64,000 bases of DNA from Orlajensenia sp037404875. GTDB lineage: Bacteria; Actinomycetota; Actinomycetes; Actinomycetales; Microbacteriaceae. Made by a program: the position numbers and the translations under genes. The stretch is from assembly GCF_037404875.1 (NCBI RefSeq), contig NZ_JBBELO010000030.1:16664-80663 (forward strand). The letters run 5' to 3'. This document shows, piece by piece, positions 7,891 through 16,332 of this stretch (the stretch's first letter is position 1; every line of letters begins with the position of its first letter). The notes beneath the pieces are model-generated. The model was not told where the DNA came from. It did no database searches and saw nothing but the letters and a program-made list of their open reading frames with translations.

Positions 7891-8687
7891 CAGATCTCCT
7901 TCAGAACGGAACGCACCAGCCGACCGAAGACGAAGATGCCGAGCGCGAGGAAGCCGAGCGACATGACGGCGGAGACGCCGACGTCGAACCAGTTCAGTTC
8001 AGAGGGGAAGAACCCCGCGCGGTAGAGGCTGAAGATGCCCGAGAGGGGATTGAACGCCGCCCAGAAACGGAATCCGTCGGGGAGGTCGCCGAGGCCGTAG
8101 ACGATGGGCGATGCGTAGAACAGCAGTCGCAGGATGAGCTTGATCGCCCGCTCCAGGTCGCGGAAGAACACCACCAGAGGTGCGACGATGAGGCCGATGC
8201 CGATGGTGAGCACCGCCTGAAGCACCACCGCGAGCGGGAACAGGGCCAGCTCGATGTTCACCTTAGCGCCCGAGAAGATGGCGAAGAGGGCGAGCACCGG
8301 CAGGGCGGCGAGGAATTCGATGCCCTTGGAGAGCACGAGGCGGTTGACCCAGATGGAGCGCGGGATCATCGTCGAGCGGATGAGCTTCGCCTCGCGCAGG
8401 AACGCCCGCGTGCAGTCGGAGACCGCGCCGTTGAACCACGTCCAGGGCAGCAGCGCGCTCAGCAGCAGCACGATGTAGGGCTCGAGTCCGCTCCCGCGAT
8501 GGAACACCTGGGTGAAGACGAACCAGAAGATCGCCGACATGAGCAGCGGGTCCAGGATCGACCAGAGGTACCCGAGGGCCGACGTGGAATAGCGCACCCG
8601 AAGGTCGCGACGAGTCAGCAGCCAGAGCGAATGCCGGTAGCGCTGTGCGGGCGATTGCTGCCGACGCGCCACGGCATAGGAACTCAC
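7890..8687 (-). CDS. Polysaccharide/teichoic-acid ABC exporter, permease subunit (TagG-like)
   Basis: ABC-2 type permease of 265 residues with about six membrane helices. It opens with a cytoplasmic stretch (RYRHSLWLLTRRDLRVRYSTSALGYLWSILDPLL) typical of TagG/Wzm. I use the GTG at 8687 because TACGAT lies exactly six nt upstream; an in-frame GTG at 8708 would add seven residues but overlap that promoter element. It is coupled to the ATPase gene downstream. With it, it forms the exporter for the polymer whose synthesis genes lie 3-5 kb away. Confidence 0.9.
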   Translation of the reverse strand: MSSYAVARRQQSPAQRYRHSLWLLTRRDLRVRYSTSALGYLWSILDPLLMSAIFWFVFTQVFHRGSGLEPYIVLLLSALLPWTWFNGAVSDCTRAFLREAKLIRSTMIPRSIWVNRLVLSKGIEFLAALPVLALFAIFSGAKVNIELALFPLAVVLQAVLTIGIGLIVAPLVVFFRDLERAIKLILRLLFYASPIVYGLGDLPDGFRFWAAFNPLSGIFSLYRAGFFPSELNWFDVGVSAVMSLGFLALGIFVFGRLVRSVLKEI

Positions 8688-8693
8688 CGGTCC

Positions 8694-8699
8694 ATCGTA
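8694..8699 (-). promoter_or_regulatory. -10-like TACGAT placed for a leaderless GTG (tagG-like gene)
   Basis: On the minus strand TACGAT ends 6 nt before the GTG at 8687 and decides between two possible starts. Confidence 0.45.
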
Positions 8700-8745
8700 G
8701 GCGAGCACAGACGCGGCGCGGTTCAGCGGCGCGGGGGAGCGTCGA

Positions 8746-9438
8746 TCAGACGAAGTGGTTCGCGCGCTCGAGGTCTTCGGCGAAGTCGATCTCGACGGCG
8801 TAGAGGTCGGAGATGTCGACCGGCTCGACGAGGATGCGGTCCTTCTCGATCGCGAGTTCGATGCCGCGCTCGAAGTAGTCCTGGTCGTTCACCCGGGTGA
8901 GGTAGCGGATGAGCGTGGACTTGTCGTGGCTCGAGATGTAATTGATGCCGACGGCCTCGCCCAGGCCGTTCTTGACCGTCTTGGAGAGCTCCTTGATGTA
9001 GCCCTCTGCGCTCGTCGTGTACTTGACCTCTTCGTCGGAGACCTTGGCGCGGTTCACCGTCACGAAGGACTGGTCACGCGCGATCATGGCGGCGGCGCGG
9101 TCGAGGATGGCCGGGTCGAAGACGACGTCGCCGTTCATCCAGAGCACCCCGCCCTGCTGCGAAGCCTGGAGTGCGCGGAGGAGGCTCTTGGAGGTGTTCG
9201 TCTGGTCGTACTGCTCGTTGTAGACGAACGAAGCCTCGGGGAAGGCCTCGATGATGTGCTCGAGCTTGTAGCCGACGACGATCGTCACCTTGGCATTGCG
9301 CCCGAAGGCGTGGTCGATGTTTTCGAACTGCTGCTGCATGATGGTGCGTCCGTCGCTCAGCTCGGTGAGCGGCTTCGGAAGCGAACGTCCGAGGCGGCTG
9401 CCCATGCCGGCGGCAAGAATGACGACCTGCGTGGTCAC
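8746..9438 (-). CDS. Sugar/polyol-phosphate nucleotidyltransferase (LicC/IPCT-like)
   Basis: Nucleotidyltransferase of 230 residues that would activate a phosphorylated alcohol or sugar with CTP or another NTP. It shows the pyrophosphorylase loop LAAGMGSRLGRSLPKPL (from about residue 7), a metal-site aspartate in LWMNGDVVFD, GEAVGINYIS and a C-terminal DLYAVEIDFAEDLERA. The layout resembles choline-phosphate and inositol-phosphate cytidylyltransferases. The GTG at 9438 has a strong GAGGAG ribosome-binding site six nt upstream, preferred over the in-frame TTG at 9456. It probably supplies the CDP-alcohol used by the phosphotransferases at 2.3-5.3 kb; that link is inference. Confidence 0.82.
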   Translation of the reverse strand: MTTQVVILAAGMGSRLGRSLPKPLTELSDGRTIMQQQFENIDHAFGRNAKVTIVVGYKLEHIIEAFPEASFVYNEQYDQTNTSKSLLRALQASQQGGVLWMNGDVVFDPAILDRAAAMIARDQSFVTVNRAKVSDEEVKYTTSAEGYIKELSKTVKNGLGEAVGINYISSHDKSTLIRYLTRVNDQDYFERGIELAIEKDRILVEPVDISDLYAVEIDFAEDLERANHFV

Positions 9439-9723
9439 GATAATCTCCTCAAGCACCCGGATGACGCCGTCGAAAAGCCCCCAACATCGGAAATTCGTCT
9501 ACGGTTCACCCTGAATTCAACACAGACACCCCGTTATGCCGTTTCCCAGAGTACCGTGTACCGCGAATCGGGGGACACCCCTTGCGGCCGCCGTGTCTGG
9601 ATTGTAATGCTTCGTTGGGCGCTTTCTCAGGGTTCCCGGGCGACTTTGCGCCGATCGGACGGCCAATAGCCAGGTGCCCGACGCAAAGAGACGCCGCTCG
9701 TTGGGCTCGTCGCCGTGTGTTGA

Positions 9724-9729
9724 TAGGTT
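9724..9729 (+). promoter_or_regulatory. -10-like TAGGTT placed for a leaderless GTG (ABC ATPase gene)
   Basis: TAGGTT ends 6 nt before the GTG at 9736. The preceding 285-bp divergent intergenic region (9439-9723) holds no gene or other feature that I recognise. Confidence 0.45.
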
Positions 9730-9735
9730 GGCCCA

Positions 9736-11460
9736 GTGAGCTCCGTCCAGCAGTTCCCCGACCCCATCGACGCCGACATCGACGCCGAGGTCGAGGCGAG
9801 CGCGCCCACGCCGGTACGCCCGGTACGACCGGTACGTTCTCGCGGAACGGTCCGCTCGCCCAAGCAAGGGGATGCCGTCGATGCGTCCGCGGGGCGCGAC
9901 GCGTCACCGGTGTCCGAGGATGATGCGGTGCAGCCGTCAAAGGCCCGCCCCGCCGCCGCGACGAACGCCGTTCGTGAGCGCGAGAGCGCCAAGGCGCGCG
10001 CCACACGAGAGAGCGCGAAGTCGACCGGAACCGCGTCGCCTCGTACGACGACCGGCGCGAAGAAGCCCGTGAGACGCCCCGCCAGCTCCCGCGTCGCGAC
10101 TCCAGGCGCCGCCGACACGGATGCTGCCGACGCCACCGAGCCTGCTGAGACGGGTGTCGCCGACGCGTCGGCGACCACTTCGACGCGCGCCCCGCGACCG
10201 GTCAAGGCGCCCACTGCGCGAGCGACGACCGCCAAGACCCAGCGCCCGGTGCGAGCGCCGAAGCGCGGTACCGCCGTGGCGGTCACGACGGCCGTCGAGG
10301 ATTCCTCCGACTCCCCGGAGCGGGCCGCGGGTCAAGAGAAGCCTGTTCGTGACGCGGCCACGGCGCGGCCGAAGACCGAAGAGCCGTCGGCCCTCACGGC
10401 GACCCCCGCCGAGGGGGAGGTCGAATCCCGCAACGACACAGCAGTCGAGCTCGCGGCGGACGACAGCGTGGCCATCGATGAGAAGCCGGTCGAGGCCACG
10501 TCGCTCGAGGCCGGGGAGGGCGACACTTTCGACGTGTTCGCGGACCTCGGCGTCGCCGACGACCAGTCCGACGGCATCCTTCCCGCCCTTCCCGCCGACA
10601 CCGACTTCGACCAGTTGCTCGCGGAGGCAGTGATCGTGCCCCCAGCGGCGCTTTCTGACCGGCCCTTGACGACGGCCCGGCTGGCGCCGCCCGAGACCGC
10701 ACCGGTGGTGCTCGCGATCCAGGGGCTGCGCAAGAGCTACGGCAGCACGCATGCCGTGGCCGGCGTCGATCTCGACGTGCGCACCGGATCGTTCTACGGC
10801 ATCGTCGGCCCGAACGGTGCGGGCAAGACCACGACGCTCTCGATGGTGACCGGGCTGCTTCGACCGGATGCCGGTGCCATCACGGTGCATGGCATCAACG
10901 TCTGGGAGCGACCGACGGACGCCAAGCGCGTCACCGGAGTGCTGCCCGATCGGCTGCGACTGTTCGACCGCCTCACCGGGGCTCAGCTGCTGTATTACTC
11001 CGGCGTACTCCGCGGGCTCGACACCGACACCGTGCGGCGGCGCTCGGGCGACCTCGTGCGCGCCTTCGGACTCGATGAGGCCGTGAATCGGCTGGTCGCC
11101 GACTACTCGGCGGGTATGACGAAGAAGATCGCCCTCGCATGCGCGATGATCCATTCGCCGCGACTGCTCGTGCTCGACGAGCCGTTCGAGGCGGTCGATC
11201 CCGTCTCGGCGGCCAACCTCATCGAGATCCTGCAGAACTACGTGGCCGCCGGAGGCACCGTCGTGCTCTCCAGCCACGGCATGGACATGATCGAGCGGGT
11301 GTGCGACAGCGTCGCCATCATCGTGCAGGGCCGCGTGCTCGCGGCGGGCACGCTCGACGAGGTGCGCCAGGGCGTGCGCCTCGAGGACCGATTCGTCGAA
11401 CTCGCCGGTGGGCGAAAGGTTGCAGAGGGCATGGAATGGTTGCACAGCTTCTCGGACTGA
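9736..11460 (+). CDS. ABC transporter ATP-binding protein with about 320-residue disordered N-terminus
   Basis: 574 residues. The first 320 or so are low-complexity, rich in Ala, Thr, Arg, Pro and Asp, with a short repeat (VRPVRPVRSRG) and no recognisable fold. A complete ABC ATPase follows: Walker A GPNGAGKTT (about residue 355-363), signature DYSAGMTKKIALA, Walker B LLVLDEPFEAVDP and switch LSSHGMDMIERV. The reading frame has uniform high-GC3 coding character through the tail, so the extension looks translated. It overlaps the permease gene by 25 bp. Likely an ABC-2 type exporter; substrate unknown. Confidence 0.9.
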   Translation: MSSVQQFPDPIDADIDAEVEASAPTPVRPVRPVRSRGTVRSPKQGDAVDASAGRDASPVSEDDAVQPSKARPAAATNAVRERESAKARATRESAKSTGTASPRTTTGAKKPVRRPASSRVATPGAADTDAADATEPAETGVADASATTSTRAPRPVKAPTARATTAKTQRPVRAPKRGTAVAVTTAVEDSSDSPERAAGQEKPVRDAATARPKTEEPSALTATPAEGEVESRNDTAVELAADDSVAIDEKPVEATSLEAGEGDTFDVFADLGVADDQSDGILPALPADTDFDQLLAEAVIVPPAALSDRPLTTARLAPPETAPVVLAIQGLRKSYGSTHAVAGVDLDVRTGSFYGIVGPNGAGKTTTLSMVTGLLRPDAGAITVHGINVWERPTDAKRVTGVLPDRLRLFDRLTGAQLLYYSGVLRGLDTDTVRRRSGDLVRAFGLDEAVNRLVADYSAGMTKKIALACAMIHSPRLLVLDEPFEAVDPVSAANLIEILQNYVAAGGTVVLSSHGMDMIERVCDSVAIIVQGRVLAAGTLDEVRQGVRLEDRFVELAGGRKVAEGMEWLHSFSD

Positions 11461-13010
11461 AGCTGCGTCAACTCGGCAACCTGTTCCGGCGAGGGCCGTG
11501 GCACGTCGTCGGGGTCATCGTCAGCATCCTCTACGGCCTCGGCATCGCCGTGCTCGCGTTCCTCGTGCTCGCCGGATTGCGGCTGGCCCCCGACATCAGC
11601 CTGCTGCGCGACGGGATCGTGCTCGCCGGCGCGATCGTGCTCGCCGGTTTCGTGATCGTTCCACTGTTCTTCGGCTCGGACGACAGCATGGACCCGCGCC
11701 GATTCGCCCTCTTCGGCGTCTCGAACCGCGACCTCTCATTCGGCCTCGCCGTCGCCGCCTTCGTCTCCATTCCGGCCCTGGTGCTGAGCGTCGCGCTGCT
11801 GGGCTTCGTGGTCACCTGGTCGCGCGGCGTGCTCTCGACGCTCCTCGCGCTCGTCGCCGCCGTGCTCGCCCTGGCCACGTGCATACTCGCCGCCCGGGTG
11901 AGCACGTCATTGGCGTCGATCTTCCTCGCCACTCGACGCGCGCGCGAGGTGAGCGCGTTCGTCGGCATCATCGCCATCGTGCTCATCTCGCCGATAGCAG
12001 TGCTCCTGGTGCAGGTCGACTGGGCGGGTTCTGGTCGGGGCACGCTCCACGGTGTGAGCGACGTGCTGTCCTGGACTCCCCTCGGTGCGCTCTGGGCGGT
12101 GCCCGCGGATGCCGCGGCCGGCAATGTGGGCCCCGCCCTGCTGAAGCTCGTGATCGCCGCCCTCACCCTCGGCCTGCTGTGGCTCGCCTGGCAGCGGCTC
12201 GTGGCGCACGCCCTGGTCACCCCGGGACGGCAGGCCCAGGCGCACGCGTACACCGGTCTCGGCTGGTTCGATCGCGTTCCTCCCGGCCCGACCGGCGCGA
12301 TCGCCGCGCGTTCCCTCACCTACTGGCTGCGCGACGCCCGCTACTGGATGTCGCTCGTGATGATCCCCGTGCTGCCCGTGCTGCTCGTCGTTCCGCTCGC
12401 GGCCGTACACGTGCCGAGCGGCGTGCTCGCGCTGCTACCGGTTCCCGTCATGTGCGTCTTCCTCGGGTGGACCGTGCACAACGACGTGGCCTACGACTCC
12501 ACCGCCGTCTGGCTGCACGTGGCCTCGGGGGTGAGCGGGGTCGCCGACCGCATCGGGCGCCTCGTGCCGGCCCTGTTGCTCGGCATTCCCCTCATCGCCG
12601 TTGGCACCATCGTGAGCATGCTGCTCTATCGCGACTGGAGCATCCTGCCCTCGTTCATCGGGGTGTGCACGAGCCTGTTCCTCGTGGGGCTCGGATGCGG
12701 AAGCTACACCTCGGCCCGCTTCCCCTACCCGGTGCCCAAGCCAGGCGAGAGTCCGTTCACCCAGCCGCAGTCGGCCGGGGCGGCAGCCGCGGCCGTGCAG
12801 TCGCTCACCTTCTTCGTCGCGATCGTGCTGACCGTGCCGGCGCTCTTCTTCGCCTGGATGGCGATGACCGTCGACCCCGACTGGCATCTGGCCGCCTTCA
12901 TCGACGGCATCGCGACCGGCGTCATCGCCCTCGTGTTCGGCGTCTGGTGGGGAGGCGTCACGTTCGTGCGACGTGGGCCCGAGATCCTCGCGTCGGCCGT
13001 GCGGGCCTGA
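11436..13010 (+). CDS. ABC-2 type permease, large multi-helix membrane protein
   Basis: Integral membrane protein of 524 residues with about 12 hydrophobic segments, starting LGLKLRQLGNLFRRGPWHVVGVIVSILYGL. The ATG at 11436 lies inside the 3' end of the ATPase gene, preceded by AGAGGG at six nt. The open frame further upstream is shadow. It is the membrane partner of the ATPase at 9736. It resembles permeases annotated as ABC-2 exporters in Microbacteriaceae, but substrate and direction are not evident. Confidence 0.82.
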   Translation: MVAQLLGLKLRQLGNLFRRGPWHVVGVIVSILYGLGIAVLAFLVLAGLRLAPDISLLRDGIVLAGAIVLAGFVIVPLFFGSDDSMDPRRFALFGVSNRDLSFGLAVAAFVSIPALVLSVALLGFVVTWSRGVLSTLLALVAAVLALATCILAARVSTSLASIFLATRRAREVSAFVGIIAIVLISPIAVLLVQVDWAGSGRGTLHGVSDVLSWTPLGALWAVPADAAAGNVGPALLKLVIAALTLGLLWLAWQRLVAHALVTPGRQAQAHAYTGLGWFDRVPPGPTGAIAARSLTYWLRDARYWMSLVMIPVLPVLLVVPLAAVHVPSGVLALLPVPVMCVFLGWTVHNDVAYDSTAVWLHVASGVSGVADRIGRLVPALLLGIPLIAVGTIVSMLLYRDWSILPSFIGVCTSLFLVGLGCGSYTSARFPYPVPKPGESPFTQPQSAGAAAAAVQSLTFFVAIVLTVPALFFAWMAMTVDPDWHLAAFIDGIATGVIALVFGVWWGGVTFVRRGPEILASAVRA

Positions 13011-13044
13011 GTCCACCCCCCTGCGATAGGGAGTGGGCCCGGCC

Positions 13045-13050
13045 TAGAAT
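13045..13050 (+). promoter_or_regulatory. -10 TAGAAT placed for a leaderless ATG (DUF3039 gene)
   Basis: TAGAAT, close to the consensus TATAAT, ends 6 nt before the ATG at 13057. No ribosome-binding site is present. Confidence 0.55.
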
Positions 13051-13056
13051 GAACGG

Positions 13057-13344
13057 ATGAGCGACACCTTCCACGCGAGCATCGCCGACCCGGGACAGCC
13101 CGGAGGCGGCACCAGCACCCTCGACCGTGAGCTCGAGGAGCTGCTCAACCAGGAGAACGTCGAGCCCGGAGATCACGAGCGCTTCTCGCACTACGTGAAG
13201 AAGGAGAAGATCCTCGAGTCGGCCTTGACGGGCAAGCCCGTCAAGGCGCTGTGCGGTAAGAAGTGGACTCCGGGGCGCGACCCCGAGAAGTTCCCGGTCT
13301 GCCCCACCTGCAAGGAGATCTACGAGCGCCTGCGTGAGGAGTAG
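13057..13344 (+). CDS. DUF3039 domain protein
   Basis: Small acidic protein of 95 residues belonging to DUF3039, an actinobacterial family of unknown function. The conserved core runs from about residue 30 (NQENVEPGDHERFSHYVKKEKI) to the end. Two pairs of Cys (ALCGKKW and CPTCKEIYERL) could bind zinc. It sits between the ABC permease and convergent pncB, and has its own -10 element. Confidence 0.93.
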   Translation: MSDTFHASIADPGQPGGGTSTLDRELEELLNQENVEPGDHERFSHYVKKEKILESALTGKPVKALCGKKWTPGRDPEKFPVCPTCKEIYERLREE

Positions 13345-13359
13345 CGGCGGTCGGTCGCC

Positions 13360-14682
13360 TCAGCGGTAGACGGTCGGGATGGCCGCCTCGCCGGCCGCGA
13401 GCCGGAATGCCTCGATGGGTAGTTCCTGCATGACGGCGGCCCGGTGCTCGCGGGCGGCGAGGGTGCCCTGCGGGCCGAGGTAGCGCGGATCGGCCACGCC
13501 GTCGCGCATGAGCGTGACCTGCAGCGGACGCTCGCGCGCGGCATCCCCGGTGCCCTCCGGCTCGCCCTCGGGCCCGTCGCCGAGATAGATGACTTCCTCG
13601 CGCGCCGTGCGGGTGGAGTCGATGCGTCGCACGGCGGTCTTGCGGCCACCGACGCTCGCCTTGTCGAGACTCGACTTGGCGACCGAGACCCACTCGCCGG
13701 CGTCGTCGCGGCGCGCCACGAGCTTGTAGACCATGCCCGCCGCCGGCGATCCGGAGCCGGTCACCACCGACGTTCCCACGCCGAAGGAGTCGACGGGGGA
13801 GCCGGAGAGCGAACCGATGGCGTACTCGTCGAGATCGCTCGTCACGGTGATGCGGGTGTTCACCGCTCCGAGCCGATCGAGCTGCTCGCGCACCACGCCG
13901 GCGATGGACGGCAGGTCGCCCGAGTCGATGCGCACGGCGCCCAGTTGAGGACCGGCCACGCGCACCGCCATCTCGACGCCCTTCTCGATGTCGTAGGTGT
14001 CGACGAGCAGCGTCGTCCCGGGGCCGAAGGCCGCCACCTGGGCGCGGAACGCCGCCTCCTCCGAGTCGTGCAGCAGCGTGAACGCGTGGGCGGCGGTGCC
14101 CATCGTCGGGATTCCCCACGTGCGCCCGGCCTCGAGGTTGCTCGTGGCCGTGAAGCCGGCGATGTAGGCGGCGCGTGCCGCGGCGATCGCGGCCCGCTCG
14201 CTCGTGCGACGGGAGCCCATCTCGGCGATGGGGCGGCCAAGCGCCACGGAGACCATGCGCGCGGCGGCGCTCGCGACCGAGGAGTCGTAGTTGAGCACGC
14301 TGAGGATGAGTGTCTCGAGGATGACTCCCTCGGCGAAGCTCGCGTTGATGATGAGCAGCGGTGAGCCGGGGAAGTACGCCTCGCCCTCGCGGTATCCCCA
14401 GATGGTGCCGCTGAAGCGGTAGTTCGCGAGCCAGTCCAGCGTCGGCCCGCTCACCACGTTGGCTGCGCGCAGCCACTCGAGCTCGGCATCCCCGAACCGG
14501 AACTGCTCGATCATCTCGAGGAGGCGGCCCGTGCCCGCGACGACGCCGTAGCGGCGGCCGGTGGGCAGGCGTCGGGCGAAAGCCTCGAACATGCTCTCGC
14601 GGTGGGCGGTACCGCTGCGCAGGGCGGCGTCGAGCATGGTGAGCTCGTAGCGGTCGGTCAGGAACGCGGTGCTGGCGGTCAC
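13360..14682 (-). CDS. pncB: Nicotinate phosphoribosyltransferase
   Basis: 440 residues; makes nicotinate mononucleotide from nicotinate, PRPP and ATP in NAD salvage. Family landmarks are the N-terminal TDRYELTMLDAALRSG, the phosphoribosyl-binding central region (TYDIEKGVE, VRIDSGDLPSIAG) and SLSGSPVDSFGVGTSVVTG, and a C-terminal KSSLDKASVGGRK. Length is normal for the family. The GTG at 14682 has TAGGGT six nt upstream. It is divergent from murI, with the two -10 elements nine bp apart. Confidence 0.95.
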   Translation of the reverse strand: MTASTAFLTDRYELTMLDAALRSGTAHRESMFEAFARRLPTGRRYGVVAGTGRLLEMIEQFRFGDAELEWLRAANVVSGPTLDWLANYRFSGTIWGYREGEAYFPGSPLLIINASFAEGVILETLILSVLNYDSSVASAAARMVSVALGRPIAEMGSRRTSERAAIAAARAAYIAGFTATSNLEAGRTWGIPTMGTAAHAFTLLHDSEEAAFRAQVAAFGPGTTLLVDTYDIEKGVEMAVRVAGPQLGAVRIDSGDLPSIAGVVREQLDRLGAVNTRITVTSDLDEYAIGSLSGSPVDSFGVGTSVVTGSGSPAAGMVYKLVARRDDAGEWVSVAKSSLDKASVGGRKTAVRRIDSTRTAREEVIYLGDGPEGEPEGTGDAARERPLQVTLMRDGVADPRYLGPQGTLAAREHRAAVMQELPIEAFRLAAGEAAIPTVYR

Positions 14683-14688
14683 GGCTTC

Positions 14689-14709
14689 ACCCTACCTGCC
14701 GACTAAGCT
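14689..14709. promoter_or_regulatory. Back-to-back -10 elements for pncB (minus) and murI (plus)
   Basis: TAGGGT on the minus strand (14689-14694) lies 6 nt from the pncB GTG, and TAAGCT on the plus strand (14704-14709) lies 8 nt from the murI GTG at 14718. The spacing implies leaderless divergent transcripts whose promoters overlap, so the polymerases would compete. Confidence 0.5.
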
Positions 14710-14717
14710 TGCACGAC

Positions 14718-15536
14718 GTGACGGATGCGCCGATTGGAATCTTCGACAGCGGCGTCGGCGGGCTCACGGTCGCCCGCGCGGTGAAGGACCAGCTGCCGAA
14801 CGAGTCGATCCTCTACATCGGGGACCTCGAGCACTCGCCGTACGGCCCGAAGAAGATCGCCGACGTGCGCGGCTACGCGCTCGACGTTCTCGACGACCTC
14901 GTCGACCAGGGCGTGAAGATGCTCGTCATTGCCTGCAACACCGCCTCTGCGGCCATGTTGCGCGATGCTCGCGAGCGCTACAGCGTTCCCGTGATCGAGG
15001 TCATCCAGCCGGCCGTGCGACGGGCGGTCTCCTCGACACGCAACCGCCGTGTCGGCGTGATCGGCACGGTGGGAACCATCAATTCCCGCGCCTACGAAGA
15101 CGCCTTCGCGGCGGCCCCCGACCTGTCGCTGTTCACGGCTGCGTGCCCCCGCTTCGTCGAGTTCGTCGAGGCCGGGGTGACCACCGGAGCAGAAGTGCTC
15201 GCCTACGCCGAGGAGTACCTCGCACCCCTGAAACAGGCCGGCGTCGACACGCTCGTGCTCGGCTGCACGCACTACCCGTTCCTGCGCGGCGCGATCTCCT
15301 ACGTCATGGGCGATGCCGTCACGCTCGTCTCGAGCGACACCGAGACCGCCGGCGACGTCTACCGCACCCTCGTCGGCCAGGGGCTGGAGCGCACGAGCGG
15401 TCGTGCGCCGATCTATCACTACGAGGCCACCGGCAACAGCACCGCGGCCTTCCTCGACCTGGCCCATCGCCTGATGGGTCCCGAGATCAACAGCGTCGAC
15501 CTCGTGCAGACCGGAACCATGCACGTGATCCGATGA
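14718..15536 (+). CDS. murI: Glutamate racemase
   Basis: 272 residues; converts L- to D-glutamate for peptidoglycan. Both catalytic cysteines are present: VIACNTASAAM (about residue 75) and LVLGCTHYPFLR (about 184). The N-terminus IGIFDSGVGGLTVARAV is canonical. I chose GTG at 14718 because the alternative TTG at 14709 overlaps the -10 element TAAGCT. The gene is followed closely by rph and rdgB. Confidence 0.96.
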   Translation: MTDAPIGIFDSGVGGLTVARAVKDQLPNESILYIGDLEHSPYGPKKIADVRGYALDVLDDLVDQGVKMLVIACNTASAAMLRDARERYSVPVIEVIQPAVRRAVSSTRNRRVGVIGTVGTINSRAYEDAFAAAPDLSLFTAACPRFVEFVEAGVTTGAEVLAYAEEYLAPLKQAGVDTLVLGCTHYPFLRGAISYVMGDAVTLVSSDTETAGDVYRTLVGQGLERTSGRAPIYHYEATGNSTAAFLDLAHRLMGPEINSVDLVQTGTMHVIR

Positions 15537-15585
15537 GCGGCACCATCCACCACGGCACCAGCCACCATTCAGTGAGGACGACCTC

Positions 15586-16332
15586 GTGACAGAGATCACC
15601 CGCGCCGACGGGCGCACCCCAGACCAGCTTCGCGAAGTCACCATCGAGCGTGGCTGGAGCCAGCAGGCCGAGGGCAGCGCCCTCGTCTCGTTCGGGCGCA
15701 CCAAGGTGCTGTGCACGGCATCCTTTACCAACGGCGTTCCCCGCTGGATGACCGGCAAGGGCAAGGGCTGGGTGACGGCCGAGTACGCCATGCTGCCGCG
15801 CTCGACGAACTCCCGCATGGACCGCGAGTCGGTGAAGGGCCGCATCGGCGGCCGCACCCACGAGATCAGCCGGCTCATCGGGCGCAGCCTGCGGGCGATC
15901 GTCGACATGAAGGCGCTCGGGGAGAACACCATCGTCATCGACTGCGACGTGCTGCAGGCCGACGGCGGCACCCGCACGGCCGCCATCACCGGGGCGTACG
16001 TCGCCCTCGCCGACGCGTTGGAATGGGGTCGTGAGCACAAGTTCATCGGCCAGAAGGCGACGCCGCTCATCGACAGCGTGTCGGCGGTCTCCGTCGGCAT
16101 CATCGACGGCACGCCGATGCTCGACCTCGCCTACGTCGAAGACGTGCGCGCCGAGACCGACATGAACATCGTCGTCACCGGGCGCGGGCTCTTCGTCGAG
16201 GTTCAGGGCACCGCGGAGGGCGCACCGTTCGACCGCCGTGAGCTCGACCAGCTGCTCGACCTCGGCATCGCCGGGGGTGCGTCGCTGCGCGAGATCCAGG
16301 CCCAGTCGCTGGCGGCCGAGCTCGCTCGATGA
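15586..16332 (+). CDS. rph: Ribonuclease PH
   Basis: 248 residues; phosphorolytic 3'-5' exoribonuclease that trims tRNA 3' ends. It starts with GTG. Visible family motifs are the N-terminal RADGRTPDQLR, GWVTAEYAMLPRSTNSRMDRE, GRTHEISRLIGRSLRA and DCDVLQADGGTRTAAITGAY. Full length for the family. The stop overlaps the rdgB start (ATGA, 16329-16332), and the two are commonly paired. Confidence 0.97.
   Translation: MTEITRADGRTPDQLREVTIERGWSQQAEGSALVSFGRTKVLCTASFTNGVPRWMTGKGKGWVTAEYAMLPRSTNSRMDRESVKGRIGGRTHEISRLIGRSLRAIVDMKALGENTIVIDCDVLQADGGTRTAAITGAYVALADALEWGREHKFIGQKATPLIDSVSAVSVGIIDGTPMLDLAYVEDVRAETDMNIVVTGRGLFVEVQGTAEGAPFDRRELDQLLDLGIAGGASLREIQAQSLAAELAR

Noticed and set aside
9811..9840. 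Triplicated CGGTACG motif near the ABC ATPase start
   Set aside because: Lies inside the coding sequence and simply encodes VRPVRPVRS; no sign of a regulatory role.
9937..11445. Long minus-strand open frame (about 500 codons) opposite the ABC ATPase
   Set aside because: Antisense shadow of a high-GC3 gene; the sense frame contains a complete ABC ATPase and the antisense product is low-complexity with no motif.
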